In this document: positions 35,101 to 42,920 of the stretch, in pieces | Position numbering within the stretch: the stretch's first letter is position 1 | How the letters are laid out: the number at the start of each line of letters is the position of its first letter | Assembly (NCBI RefSeq): GCF_019613795.1 | Contig: NZ_CP080429.1 | Span: forward strand, 208,501-272,500 | DNA from: Flavobacterium litorale | GTDB taxonomy: Bacteria > Bacteroidota > Bacteroidia > Flavobacteriales > Flavobacteriaceae | DNA length: 64,000 bases | Reading direction: 5' to 3' | The notes under the pieces: generated by a model | What the model saw: only the letters and a program-made list of their open reading frames with translations | What the model was told of the DNA's origin: nothing | The model's database searches: none | Program-made: the position numbers and the translations under genes

Positions 35101-35936
35101 TAATAATATTCTTGGTCGTTATAAAAAGGAATTGTAGTGGTTACAAGGTTGGGGTTGGTTAAGCTGCCCGTAGGTACATTTTCGGTAATTATAGTAGGCG
35201 CGCCACCTCCTGGAGGATAAACACTATATTGGAATGTTAGCGGAAAAAAAATGCTGTTACCAGATAGTGCTACATAGTTATTACCTACTGTTATGGTATT
35301 ACAATTGGGTAACTCGCCACCAAAAAACACAGGGCTAGTTATTAGCATAGCGGTAGTATCCTGAACAACTTGTATTGTTACTACTACAGCCTCGCCACAA
35401 TTATCAAAAACCCTAACAGAGTAAAGCCCTTCGGGTAAATTATTAAAAACATTAGAGGCTTGCTCGGGTACTGTTACTGGTCCTGATAGTATTTCGTACG
35501 ATGCTGCATTACCTGTTAGTACATTAACAGTAATAGCACCATCGTTACCACATTGTACTTTTGTTGGAATAAGATTGTACGTTAGCGTTGTTACCTCATT
35601 GGTAATAGTAGCGTTTGCTGAACTGGTATTGGATAATGCTCCTAACGATTGCGTAGCAGTTACAAGATAATTGCCCGCAGAAAGTCCGTTTACAATAGCA
35701 TCAGTTGTAACTGTTATTGGTGTAGCCGTATTGGGCAGTAAGTATACAGAATAATCTAATGAGGCATCAGGGTCGGTTCCCGAAACGGTAAACGACAATG
35801 CACCGTTGCCCAAGCATGTTTGTGGTGTTGGCGTTACGGTTAGTGTAAAATCGGGTAATTGTGCGTAAGAGAATAGCGTACACAATAGGAGTGTAAAAAC
35901 TGCTATTGTTTTTTTGGCAGGTGGGTAGTTAATCAT
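32166..35936 (-). CDS. Giant secreted protein with repeats and type-B C-terminal domain
   Basis: 1256 residues. ATG 35936 starts the signal peptide (MINYPPAKKTIAVFTLLLCTLFSYAQ); an upstream ATG at 35972 is less likely. The mature part has repeated beta-sandwich modules marked by DxCG (VTDVCGNTFT, IADACGRSYTEEFEI, ITDSCGVEYTEEVEV, TDDCGNILNAQFSI), then Ig-like segments (for example PNAGEDVDDITLCNAGATINLADYLT), and a C-terminal gliding-motility-associated sorting domain (PRGISPNNDGYNQNFDLSN, RDLQIFNRYGLQVYEK, GTYFYVVTLSAGKKVTGWVYLQREAR). It is expected to be exported by the type IX system and kept at the surface; adhesion is inferred from the repeats. It is paralogous to the gene at the right edge. 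Confidence 0.88.
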   Translation of the reverse strand: MINYPPAKKTIAVFTLLLCTLFSYAQLPDFTLTVTPTPQTCLGNGALSFTVSGTDPDASLDYSVYLLPNTATPITVTTDAIVNGLSAGNYLVTATQSLGALSNTSSANATITNEVTTLTYNLIPTKVQCGNDGAITVNVLTGNAASYEILSGPVTVPEQASNVFNNLPEGLYSVRVFDNCGEAVVVTIQVVQDTTAMLITSPVFFGGELPNCNTITVGNNYVALSGNSIFFPLTFQYSVYPPGGGAPTIITENVPTGSLTNPNLVTTTIPFYNDQEYYYDILVTDVCGNTFTQDNNIVNQGLSFENLIDNEGCDDNSLTIQPRNFVGPITINFDSAPVGFNPTDYNANHPNFDGEAEYDTDDLVPYGSYTVTIADACGRSYTEEFEITAPEVQPQVTIQTDCGSDDGNVIIEINARIITDIVITAAPAAYGTVPDNVTDLVDDEGIFTIVDIPLGDYTFVITDSCGVEYTEEVEVEVVGSNNLAISLFQRPGCEEGFGSIRLNASGDFEIVTLTNGPAAFSTTYPIDVSENIASNGGFYMNSLPEGSYSVSTIDNCGVVRERQFSVTGYEITINNVTVLQYCGSFQVDVDHFSNGNYIQSFWLQRYDEVTDTWGDPETGTAYESGLPNSDNSDSININASSDDLPFYAATGDFRVIKTFFTYANGTAFNSLCFDVIDTFTFTGAPVITNVYSFPCADDLTEVALEVEGVAPFAYSITSKNGEPFLIDNGTSNIFSGIEPADYNFRVTDDCGNILNAQFSINAVDPLVVSPSGFCDGEESTLSVQPLSFLTYEWYEESDPDTILSNTNILTFPAFNAVTDAGTYFVNIMAANDSSCMNQLLEYEVAPTALPNAGEDVDDITLCNAGATINLADYLTNPHDVGGTWEDINATGALTDNMFDTDGILSGKYTFKYTVNGLCDASDEALITVTLNDIPDVPVVEVVPPLCEGGTIQLSVTPVAGASYQWVGPNGFTATTNNSVIADATLAASGEYSVTATANGCTSNPATVAVTVNSIPDFEIQGETALCEGQSTVISVNPQNFTVGDVTFEWYFEGELLTEVTSDVIEIFDIGNYEVLVNNTTCETLQPVTITQNTVGFDVVLEDGCNDFEYVISIANINEMAGSEFQWSGPDGYNYIGEQAVITNLATGEYTVTITNPDGCSAEAAIIVDNTACIIPRGISPNNDGYNQNFDLSNLDVRDLQIFNRYGLQVYEKVNYSNEWYGQSDKGELPTGTYFYVVTLSAGKKVTGWVYLQREAR

Positions 35937-36057
35937 GAATGTGTTTTTAAACCCGACACGTATAATCAACATTGCTAGTCGGTTACATATTACAATACTG
36001 ATTTAGTAAAACATTTAAAAACGGGTATACCCTACCCAAAAAATGAGTTTTCTGTTA

Positions 36058-37119
36058 TTATTTTTGAGGGACTATATTGATGAATTTTTTAATTTCCTGC
36101 TCTTTATCTTTAGGATAAATTAAAAGTACATCGCCTCTATCTACTACTATAAAGTTATCAAGCCCATTTACCACTACTGTTTTACCACCATCGGTATGGA
36201 TAATAGTATTGTTGGTATCTTCTACAAAAACCTCAGCATTAACTATAGCGTTGTTGTTGCTATCTTTATCCAGTTTTTCGTACAAAGAGCCCCATGTACC
36301 CAAATCGTTCCAAGTAAAGGTAGCGGGTACTACATATACATTGCTTGCATTTTCCATTACTGCATAATCTATGGATATGTTATCGGACTTTACATAGTTC
36401 TCCTCAATAAATGCTTTTTCTGCTTCAGAATTATAGGTTTCGTACCCATTACAAAAAAGCTGATACATTGCAGGCTGGAATTTCTCAAAAGCTGCTGTTA
36501 TAGCAGCTATACTCCAAATAAAAATACCCGCATTCCATAAAAAGTTACCGCTATCTAAAAACGATTTAGCCGTTTCGTAATCAGGCTTTTCTCTAAAATG
36601 CGAAACTTTTTTTATGGCACTTGTATCTTCTTTATTATACTCTATATAACCATAACCTGTGTTGGGGAACGTTGGTTGTATGCCCAACGTCATGAGTACA
36701 TTTTCTTGCTCAGCATACGCAAACGATTGGCTTAAGTTGGCTATAAAAGCATCCTCGTTTTCTATCCAATGGTCACTTGGTGCTACCACCATAACAGCAT
36801 TGGGGTTCTTCTTTTTTATTTTTAATGATGCGTATAGTATACACGGTGCCGTATTGCGCATAGCAGGCTCCAACACTACCTGCTCTTGCTTTACTGCTGG
36901 TAGTTGTTTTAGTACTTGATTGTTGTACTTTTCGTTAGTAAGGATAAATATATTTTCGGATGGAATAAGCTTGGTTAGCCTGCTAAAGGTTTTTTGGATG
37001 AGTGTTTCGCCCGTTCCTAACATATCATGAAACTGCTTTGGGAATTGCTCGGTACTAACAGGCCAAAACCTAGACCCTACACCACCTGCCATTATCACTG
37101 CATAGTAATTACTATTCAT
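36058..37119 (-). CDS. Mannose-1-phosphate guanylyltransferase
   Basis: 353 residues with the nucleotidyltransferase N-terminus (YYAVIMAGGVGSRFWPVSTEQFPKQF, about 4-29), TLIQKTFSRL, and MVVAPSDHWI with the metal-binding Asp. The C-terminal part is a short left-handed helix domain of the GMP type; there is no isomerase domain, so it is the single-function ManC. It makes GDP-mannose for surface sugars. It shares the strand with the SprT-like, SDR, M28 and PDH genes but is 122 bases from the giant gene. Confidence 0.92.
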   Translation of the reverse strand: MNSNYYAVIMAGGVGSRFWPVSTEQFPKQFHDMLGTGETLIQKTFSRLTKLIPSENIFILTNEKYNNQVLKQLPAVKQEQVVLEPAMRNTAPCILYASLKIKKKNPNAVMVVAPSDHWIENEDAFIANLSQSFAYAEQENVLMTLGIQPTFPNTGYGYIEYNKEDTSAIKKVSHFREKPDYETAKSFLDSGNFLWNAGIFIWSIAAITAAFEKFQPAMYQLFCNGYETYNSEAEKAFIEENYVKSDNISIDYAVMENASNVYVVPATFTWNDLGTWGSLYEKLDKDSNNNAIVNAEVFVEDTNNTIIHTDGGKTVVVNGLDNFIVVDRGDVLLIYPKDKEQEIKKFINIVPQK

Positions 37120-37192
37120 TGTTTTGTTGTTTAAATATTAATAAAGATAGTATCCATGCCGCCACCAACAGATATTTTTCTTTTTAATACGG

Positions 37193-37789
37193 TTAAGGCA
37201 GTAACTCTACCTCTGCATTGGGGTTAAACAAATATATTTTTCCTGTACTTATTTCCAAACACTCAAAGCGTTTTACACGCTGCGCACCCTTTTTAAAAAT
37301 TTTACCGTTGTGAATACGGAAATTACTACCATAGGGAATCTCAAAGATATAATTCTTTTCCGACTTTTCATCGAATTGCTTTAACGCAATAGACAATGTT
37401 GCATCGGTATCACTACTTGCTCTCGGGTTTTTAAAATGCCGTGCTAATAGTGGTAATAATTGGTTTGGAAAGATTTCGGGACGGATAAACGGAACCATTA
37501 GATGCTGAAATGTGTGCTTCCATTCTTGCCCGTGTGGTTTTATAGCACGTCCGTATTTTTGGAACGCCACCAAATGTGCAATTTCGTGTACCAGTGTAAT
37601 TAAAAAACGATATTTATTTAGGTTAGCGTTTACCGTTATTTGGTGCATACCATTACCATCTCGCCTATAATCGCCATGCCTAGTAACACGCTCGTTTACT
37701 ATTTTTAGGTTTACGCCATAGGTTTTTATAAGTTCAAAAACGGCATCAACAGCATGTTCGGGTATGTAGGGTGCAATTATATGCTTCAC
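37193..37789 (-). CDS. SprT-like zinc metalloprotein
   Basis: 198 residues. The zinc-binding HEIAH is at 68-72, in LITLVHEIAHLVAFQKYGRA, and a second helical block is HGQEWKHTFQHLM. No signal peptide, so cytoplasmic. SprT-like proteins include DNA-protein crosslink proteases (SPRTN) and bacterial SprT of unclear role. Downstream of the SDR gene with 14 bases between, so likely co-transcribed. Function is not established. Confidence 0.85.
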   Translation of the reverse strand: MKHIIAPYIPEHAVDAVFELIKTYGVNLKIVNERVTRHGDYRRDGNGMHQITVNANLNKYRFLITLVHEIAHLVAFQKYGRAIKPHGQEWKHTFQHLMVPFIRPEIFPNQLLPLLARHFKNPRASSDTDATLSIALKQFDEKSEKNYIFEIPYGSNFRIHNGKIFKKGAQRVKRFECLEISTGKIYLFNPNAEVELLP

Positions 37790-37803
37790 TATAAACTAAT
37801 TTG

Positions 37804-38481
37804 CTACGGTGTGCTAGATGACACTTGCAATACTTTTCCGTTGTAAAATTTATTTCCTGTAAGGGCAAAATCACAAATATAATCACTCATTTCTTTTGCC
37901 GATAAGGGCGCTTCGTAACCTGGAAAGGCTTCCTGCAACATCTCGGTATTTACAGCACCCAAAGCCAGTACATTAAAAGCAATACCCTGCTCCTTATACT
38001 CTTCTGCTAAAAGCTCAGATAATGTTATTACAGCACCTTTACTAGAACTGTATGCCGATAGCCCTGCAAACTTCATGGAGCCTTGTATTCCGCCCATACT
38101 GCTTATAGTTACTACATGGCTACCCTTAAGCATATAAGGCAATACAGCTTGGTTTAGGGCTGCCACACCAAATACATTTACTTTATAAATATATTCAAAC
38201 TCACTAGTGGTAATTTCGGCAAAGGGTTTTAACAGTAATGCCCCCGCATTATGGATTATTATATCTACCTGTTTCCAAGTGGTGGTTATAAACTGTGTTA
38301 CTTGTTGTAAATTATCAGTTACCGAAATATCGGCACTAATACAAGTAATGTTTTTATGCTGCTTTAGGGTTTCGGGCACTTTACGCGATAGCGCTAGCAC
38401 CTGATACCCTGCATTGGCAAATTGCAACGCCATTTGGTAGCCTATACCCCTACTGGTGCCTGTTATTATGATGTTTTTCAT
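37804..38481 (-). CDS. Short-chain dehydrogenase/reductase
   Basis: 225 residues: TGTSRGIGYQMA is the cofactor-binding TGxxxGIG, NAG lies in IIHNAGALLL, the catalytic Ser-Tyr-Lys triad is in TISSMGG and AYSSSKGAV. This is a classical SDR of unknown substrate. The ATG shares one base with the stop of the M28 gene upstream (38481), so the pair is translationally coupled. Confidence 0.92.
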   Translation of the reverse strand: MKNIIITGTSRGIGYQMALQFANAGYQVLALSRKVPETLKQHKNITCISADISVTDNLQQVTQFITTTWKQVDIIIHNAGALLLKPFAEITTSEFEYIYKVNVFGVAALNQAVLPYMLKGSHVVTISSMGGIQGSMKFAGLSAYSSSKGAVITLSELLAEEYKEQGIAFNVLALGAVNTEMLQEAFPGYEAPLSAKEMSDYICDFALTGNKFYNGKVLQVSSSTP

Positions 38482-39431
38482 TATTTTTTTAAAACTATTT
38501 CGCGTGTTGATGCATTTACCATTTGTGTAATTACAGGCAGCATGGTTTGCATAAACGATGCCATGTGCTTGGTATCCATATTTTCAAACTCATCATCCAA
38601 ATGATGGTAGTATTTAAACGTATTCATATTCGTGGTAGATACGGTATGCGCAGGGATATTCATCTCCAAATAAAAAGGATAATTATCCGATGCCTTAAAT
38701 AACTGGTAACGTACTGCAAAATCGGTATAACTAAATAACTTTTCACCAGCGTATTCATTCATCTTCTCTGTAACGTTCGATCGACTATAGCCTGTTACAT
38801 ATGCCGTAATGTCCATTCCTAAAGGTACACCTACCATCTCGAAATTTAGCATTACATACGGGCTAAAGCTTTGTTTTTTGAGCTTTGCAGCCAAATGATA
38901 GCTCCCAAGCAATCCTTTTTCCTCCGCCGAGAAAAAACAAAATAGTATACTGCGCTTGTTGGTTTTTGTTGTAGCAAAATAACGGACTAACTCGGTAACG
39001 GCTGTAGTACCCGATGCATTATCGTCGGCGCCGTTATATACCTTATCACCATTAGTCATATTGGTAGCCATACCAATATGGTCGTAATGTGCGCCTATAA
39101 TTACATATTCCTCTTTTAGTTCAGGGTCGTTGCCCTCAAGATAGCCTACAATATTGTAAGCAGGCTTATTATAATTGGATAGTGTATCTCTGTAAGTGGC
39201 AAAATAGGGTTGTACACCGTTTTCTTTAAAGAGTTGTTCTAAAAATGTAGCTGCTTTTGCTATGCCTTCGGTACCACTATCACGCCCTTCTAGCGCATCT
39301 GACGATAGAAATCGTAACGTTGCAGCAACTTGTTCTTCGTTTACAACATAGCCTTTCTGCTCCTGTGATTGAGCATGCGATATGCTCACGAAGCTTAGCG
39401 CAATACACAATAAAAAGAGTTTTATTTTCAT
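38481..39431 (-). CDS. Exported M28-family metallopeptidase
   Basis: 316 residues. Signal peptide (MKIKLFLLCIALSFVSISHAQ). The M28 zinc ligands appear in order: GAHYDHIG, GADDNASGTTAVTELVRYF (bridging Asp), FSAEEKGLLGSYH (Glu pair), then NFEMVG and AHTVST with the last His. It is probably an aminopeptidase of the periplasm or surface. First of the M28-SDR-SprT unit. The gene starts just downstream of the terminator of pdh genes. Confidence 0.9.
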   Translation of the reverse strand: MKIKLFLLCIALSFVSISHAQSQEQKGYVVNEEQVAATLRFLSSDALEGRDSGTEGIAKAATFLEQLFKENGVQPYFATYRDTLSNYNKPAYNIVGYLEGNDPELKEEYVIIGAHYDHIGMATNMTNGDKVYNGADDNASGTTAVTELVRYFATTKTNKRSILFCFFSAEEKGLLGSYHLAAKLKKQSFSPYVMLNFEMVGVPLGMDITAYVTGYSRSNVTEKMNEYAGEKLFSYTDFAVRYQLFKASDNYPFYLEMNIPAHTVSTTNMNTFKYYHHLDDEFENMDTKHMASFMQTMLPVITQMVNASTREIVLKK

Positions 39432-39484
39432 ACTATAAATTTTGTGTAGCTAAAATAAGAAAAATTAAACCATTGGCATACAAA

Positions 39485-39513
39485 ATGCCCGCCCTGAAAA
39501 ACAGAGCGGGCAT
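39485..39513 (-). terminator. Terminator after the PDH E2 gene
   Basis: ATGCCCGC pairs with GCGGGCAT around a 13-base loop, followed on the minus strand by TTTT. It separates the PDH genes from the M28 unit. Confidence 0.7.
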
Positions 39514-39538
39514 ATAGTTTGAGTGCTGTAACAGTCAA

Positions 39539-41230
39539 TTATGCTAACATTGTTACAGGATTCTCTATGTATTGTTTTAATGTTTGTAAAAACTGCGCTC
39601 CAGTAGCACCATCTATAGTACGGTGGTCGCACGTTAAAGTAACCGTCATGGTGTTACCTACTACAATTTGTCCATCTTTAACTACTGGTTTTTGTACGAT
39701 TGTACCTACTGATAGTATGGCTGAGTTAGGCTGATTGATAATAGAGGTAAACTCTGTAATACCAAACATACCAAGGTTAGATACCGTAAAGGTACTCCCT
39801 TCCATCTCTTTAGGTTGTAGCTTTTTGTTTCTTGCTTTACCTGCCAACTCTTTAACGCCTGCCCCTATTTGCGAAAGGCTCATGTTATCGGCAAACTTAA
39901 GTACGGGTACTACCAATCCTTCATCCACAGCTACAGCAACACCAATACTAATATGGTGGTGGTATAGGGTTACATCATCTTTCCACTGGGTATTTATTTG
40001 TGGGTGCTTGCGCAATGCCATGGCACTTGCCTTTATAACCATATCGTTAAACGATACTTTGGTTTCTGGCAATGCATTTATTACACCTCTTGATGCGATA
40101 GCTGCATCCATATCGAGCTCTACAGTTAAGCTATATTCTGGAGCGGTAAATTTAGAATTCCCTAAACTACGCGCTATTGCTTTACGCATTTGCGAGTTTT
40201 TAACCTCCTCAGTACTTTCTTCTCCCGTAGGAACATAAGCAGGAGCTGTAGCTTGCTGTGCCGCAGGCTGCTGTGCTTTTTCAGCAGATTGCGCTGCTTT
40301 TGGTGTATAGTTTTCGATGTCTTTTTTAACGATACGACCGTTTTCGCCCGTACCTTTTACATCGTTAAGGTTAATTCCTTTTTCTTCAGCTATTTTGCGT
40401 GCTAATGGCGAAGCAAATATTCTATCGCCATCATTAGTTGTAGCTACTTCTTTATCAGTAGTTTCTTTAACTTCTGAAGTATCGTCTGATTTTTTTTCTT
40501 CTTTTGATTCCGATGTGTCACTACTGGGAGCATCACCGCCATCTTTACCATAATTTTCGGCTACACCAGAAACGTCTGTTCCTTCTGGACCAATAATGGC
40601 TAAAACGCTATCTACAGGAGCCGATTCGCCTTCCTGAATACCAATTTTTAAAAGTGTACCTGCATCAAAGGCTTCAAACTCCATAGTAGCTTTGTCCGTT
40701 TCAATCTCAGCAAGTATATCGCCTTCTTCAATTTTATCGCCTACGCTTTTTAACCATGTTGCTACTGTACCTTCTTCCATTGTATCGCTAAGGCGGGGCA
40801 TTGTTATTACCTTAACACCCTCAGGTAATTTTGCAGGAGCTTCTTTTTTAGCTTCAGTAGTTTTCTCTTCTTTCTCTTGTTCCTCTTCTTTCGTTTCTTT
40901 TTTATCTTCGGTTTCGGTATTCTCGTCTTTCTTTTCCTCTTCATCATCAGAAGAAGTTGCTTTACCATCAAGCAATGCTTGGTAGTCTTCTCCTTCTTCT
41001 CCTATAATGGCAAGTACCGAATCTACAGGGGCAGTATCGCCTTCCTTTACACCAACGTACAATAGTGTTCCTGCATCAAAGGCTTCAAACTCCATCGTGG
41101 CTTTATCCGTTTCTATTTCGGCAAGTATATCGCCTTCTTCAATTTTATCGCCAACATTTTTAAGCCACGTAGCTACAGTACCTTCCTCCATCGTGTCACT
41201 AAGACGGGGCATGTTTATAATTTTTGCCAT
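39539..41230 (-). CDS. Dihydrolipoamide acetyltransferase, pyruvate dehydrogenase E2
   Basis: 563 residues: two lipoyl domains (about 1-80 and about 140-220) with the lipoylated Lys in ETDKATMEFEAF, a linker rich in Glu/Lys/Asp and Ala, the E1/E3-binding domain (about 269-305, FASPLARKIAEEKGINLNDVKGTGENGRIVKKDI), and the catalytic core ending in TCDHRTIDGATGAQFLQTLK with the His-Asp motif DHRTIDG. Acetyl transfer from E1 to CoA. The two lipoyl domains are almost identical over about 65 residues, which suggests a recent duplication or homogenisation. Only 6 bases from the E1-alpha gene. Confidence 0.95.
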   Translation of the reverse strand: MAKIINMPRLSDTMEEGTVATWLKNVGDKIEEGDILAEIETDKATMEFEAFDAGTLLYVGVKEGDTAPVDSVLAIIGEEGEDYQALLDGKATSSDDEEEKKDENTETEDKKETKEEEQEKEEKTTEAKKEAPAKLPEGVKVITMPRLSDTMEEGTVATWLKSVGDKIEEGDILAEIETDKATMEFEAFDAGTLLKIGIQEGESAPVDSVLAIIGPEGTDVSGVAENYGKDGGDAPSSDTSESKEEKKSDDTSEVKETTDKEVATTNDGDRIFASPLARKIAEEKGINLNDVKGTGENGRIVKKDIENYTPKAAQSAEKAQQPAAQQATAPAYVPTGEESTEEVKNSQMRKAIARSLGNSKFTAPEYSLTVELDMDAAIASRGVINALPETKVSFNDMVIKASAMALRKHPQINTQWKDDVTLYHHHISIGVAVAVDEGLVVPVLKFADNMSLSQIGAGVKELAGKARNKKLQPKEMEGSTFTVSNLGMFGITEFTSIINQPNSAILSVGTIVQKPVVKDGQIVVGNTMTVTLTCDHRTIDGATGAQFLQTLKQYIENPVTMLA

Positions 41231-41236
41231 AATAGT

Positions 41237-42235
41237 TTATAGTTTATGGGGTAAAAATGGATAATCTTCTTGCTCGTAAACAACATCGTACATTACGTTG
41301 GCATCTGGGTAGGGAGATTCTTCGGCAAACTGTTCACATTCGCTTACCTTATCCTTAACTCTTTTATCTATTGCCTCAATTTCTTCCTCGGTAGCATAAT
41401 CGTTTTCTTTAATTATATCTAACACTTGGGTAATGGGGTCTATTTTCTGGTACTCTTTTACCTCTTCTTTGGTACGGTAATGTTGTGCATCACTCATAGA
41501 GTGCCCTCTATAACGGTACGTTTTCATTTCAAGGAATGTAGGACCTTCGCCTTTTCGGGCTCTTTCAATAGCTTCGTGCATTGCCTCAGCTACTTTTACA
41601 GGGTTCATTCCATCAACAGGACCACATGGCATTTCGTAGCCCAGCCCTAATTTCCATATATCGGTATGGTTAGCTGTACGCTCTACTGATGTACCCATGG
41701 CATAACCGTTATTCTCTACAATAAATACTACAGGTAATTTCCATAGCATTGCCATGTTAAAGGCTTCGTGTAACGAACCTTGCCTTGCAGCACCATCTCC
41801 AAAATAGGTTAGGGTAACACCGCCTGTTTCAAAATACTTATCGGCAAATGCAATACCAGCACCTACGGGTATTTGTGCTCCTACAATACCGTGACCTCCA
41901 TAAAAACCGTGTTCTTTAGAGAATATGTGCATGGAGCCTCCTAAACCTTGTGATGTTCCTGTTGCTTTACCTAAAAGCTCTGCCATAACCTTACGCGGAT
42001 CTACACCCATACCTATAGGCTGTACGTGGTTACGGTAAGCTGTTATTATTTTATCTTTTGATAAGTCCATGGCATGTAATGCACCTGCAAGTACTGCTTC
42101 CTGACCGTTATATAAGTGAAGGAAACCTCTAACTTTCTGCTGAATATACAAAGCAGCAAGCTTGTCTTCAAACTTCCTCCAAAACTGCATATCTTCGTAC
42201 CACTTCAGATAAACTTCTTTTGTAATTTCTTTCAT
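41237..42235 (-). CDS. pdhA: Pyruvate dehydrogenase E1 component, alpha subunit
   Basis: 332 residues. The TPP-binding region is GDGAARQGSLHEAFNMAMLWKLPVVFIVENNGYAMGT, with the GDG...NN motif. The E1-alpha phosphorylation-loop-like sequence YRYRGHSMSDAQHYRTKEEV is also visible. The E1-beta gene is not next to it, as is usual in Flavobacteriaceae. It heads a two-gene unit with the E2 gene. Converts pyruvate, with E1-beta, to hydroxyethyl-TPP and reductively acetylates the lipoyl arm. Confidence 0.95.
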   Translation of the reverse strand: MKEITKEVYLKWYEDMQFWRKFEDKLAALYIQQKVRGFLHLYNGQEAVLAGALHAMDLSKDKIITAYRNHVQPIGMGVDPRKVMAELLGKATGTSQGLGGSMHIFSKEHGFYGGHGIVGAQIPVGAGIAFADKYFETGGVTLTYFGDGAARQGSLHEAFNMAMLWKLPVVFIVENNGYAMGTSVERTANHTDIWKLGLGYEMPCGPVDGMNPVKVAEAMHEAIERARKGEGPTFLEMKTYRYRGHSMSDAQHYRTKEEVKEYQKIDPITQVLDIIKENDYATEEEIEAIDKRVKDKVSECEQFAEESPYPDANVMYDVVYEQEDYPFLPHKL

Positions 42236-42314
42236 CCCTGAATAATTGTTACTAATGTGATTTTAAAAATGTGATTTTTACGCAAAAAGTTTCCTCACAC
42301 AAATTTGCGAAAAG

Positions 42315-42322
42315 CAAAAATA
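42315..42322 (-). promoter_or_regulatory. Possible -7 promoter element of the PDH unit
   Basis: On the minus strand TATTTTTG matches TAnnTTTG, about 80 bases before the pdhA start codon. No matching -33 at the right spacing. Confidence 0.4.
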
Positions 42323-42400
42323 ACATTTAGGATTTATAACTGAAAAAATATACCAAAGTATTTTGCCTTTTTATAGTGGTTACCACAAAAAAGAAATTAA

Positions 42401-42430
42401 AAAAAGGATTCCTAACGAAATCCTTTTTTT
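42401..42430 (-). terminator. Terminator after cdd
   Basis: AAAGGATT and AATCCTTT form the stem around an 8-base loop, flanked by A and T runs. It ends the porU-porV-cdd transcript on the minus strand. Confidence 0.8.
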
Positions 42431-42434
42431 GTTG

Positions 42435-42917
42435 TTATAAATATTTGCTTTCAAAAACCATAGGAAGTAGGTTTTTGAGCGAATCTGATTTGTATATTTT
42501 TCCTGTTTCGCCCATAAAGTAAATTTCTATGGGACTGTTTTGCTTCATCTCGTACTCGGCTACAGATTGCCTGCATGCACCACAGGGCGGGATGGGTTCT
42601 TTTACTACTGTTTCTTCTGATGCTGCCGAGATGGCTATTTTTAAAATTTTTGCATCAGGATATTTAGCTCCTGCATAAAAAACGGCTACACGCTCGGCAC
42701 AAAGCCCAGAGGGGTATGCTGCATTTTCTTGATTGGAGCCTAATACAACCTCTTTATTATCTAGCAATAACGCGGCACCTACGTGAAATTTTGAGTAAGG
42801 CGCATATGATTTTTGCCTTACCGCAACTGCCTGTTGCATTAGTGCCTTTACATCGTTAGGAAGTTCGTTTTCCGAATTGTAAACGGTAAAGGTTGAGGCT
42901 ATTTTTATGCTATCCAT
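42435..42917 (-). CDS. cdd: Cytidine deaminase
   Basis: 160 residues. Deaminates cytidine and deoxycytidine in pyrimidine salvage. Zinc and catalytic motifs are intact: HVGAALLL, SGLCAERVAVF with Cys 73 and Glu 75, and PPCGACRQ with Cys 112 and Cys 115. Length fits the homotetrameric class. Lies 3 bases after porV, so it is transcribed in the same unit although the functions are unrelated. Confidence 0.95.
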   Translation of the reverse strand: MDSIKIASTFTVYNSENELPNDVKALMQQAVAVRQKSYAPYSKFHVGAALLLDNKEVVLGSNQENAAYPSGLCAERVAVFYAGAKYPDAKILKIAISAASEETVVKEPIPPCGACRQSVAEYEMKQNSPIEIYFMGETGKIYKSDSLKNLLPMVFESKYL

Positions 42918-42920
42918 GTA

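Noticed and set aside
25629..36000. Complete capsule or O-antigen cluster
   Set aside because: Only a flippase, one glycosyltransferase and a small methyltransferase are present, interleaved with unrelated genes.
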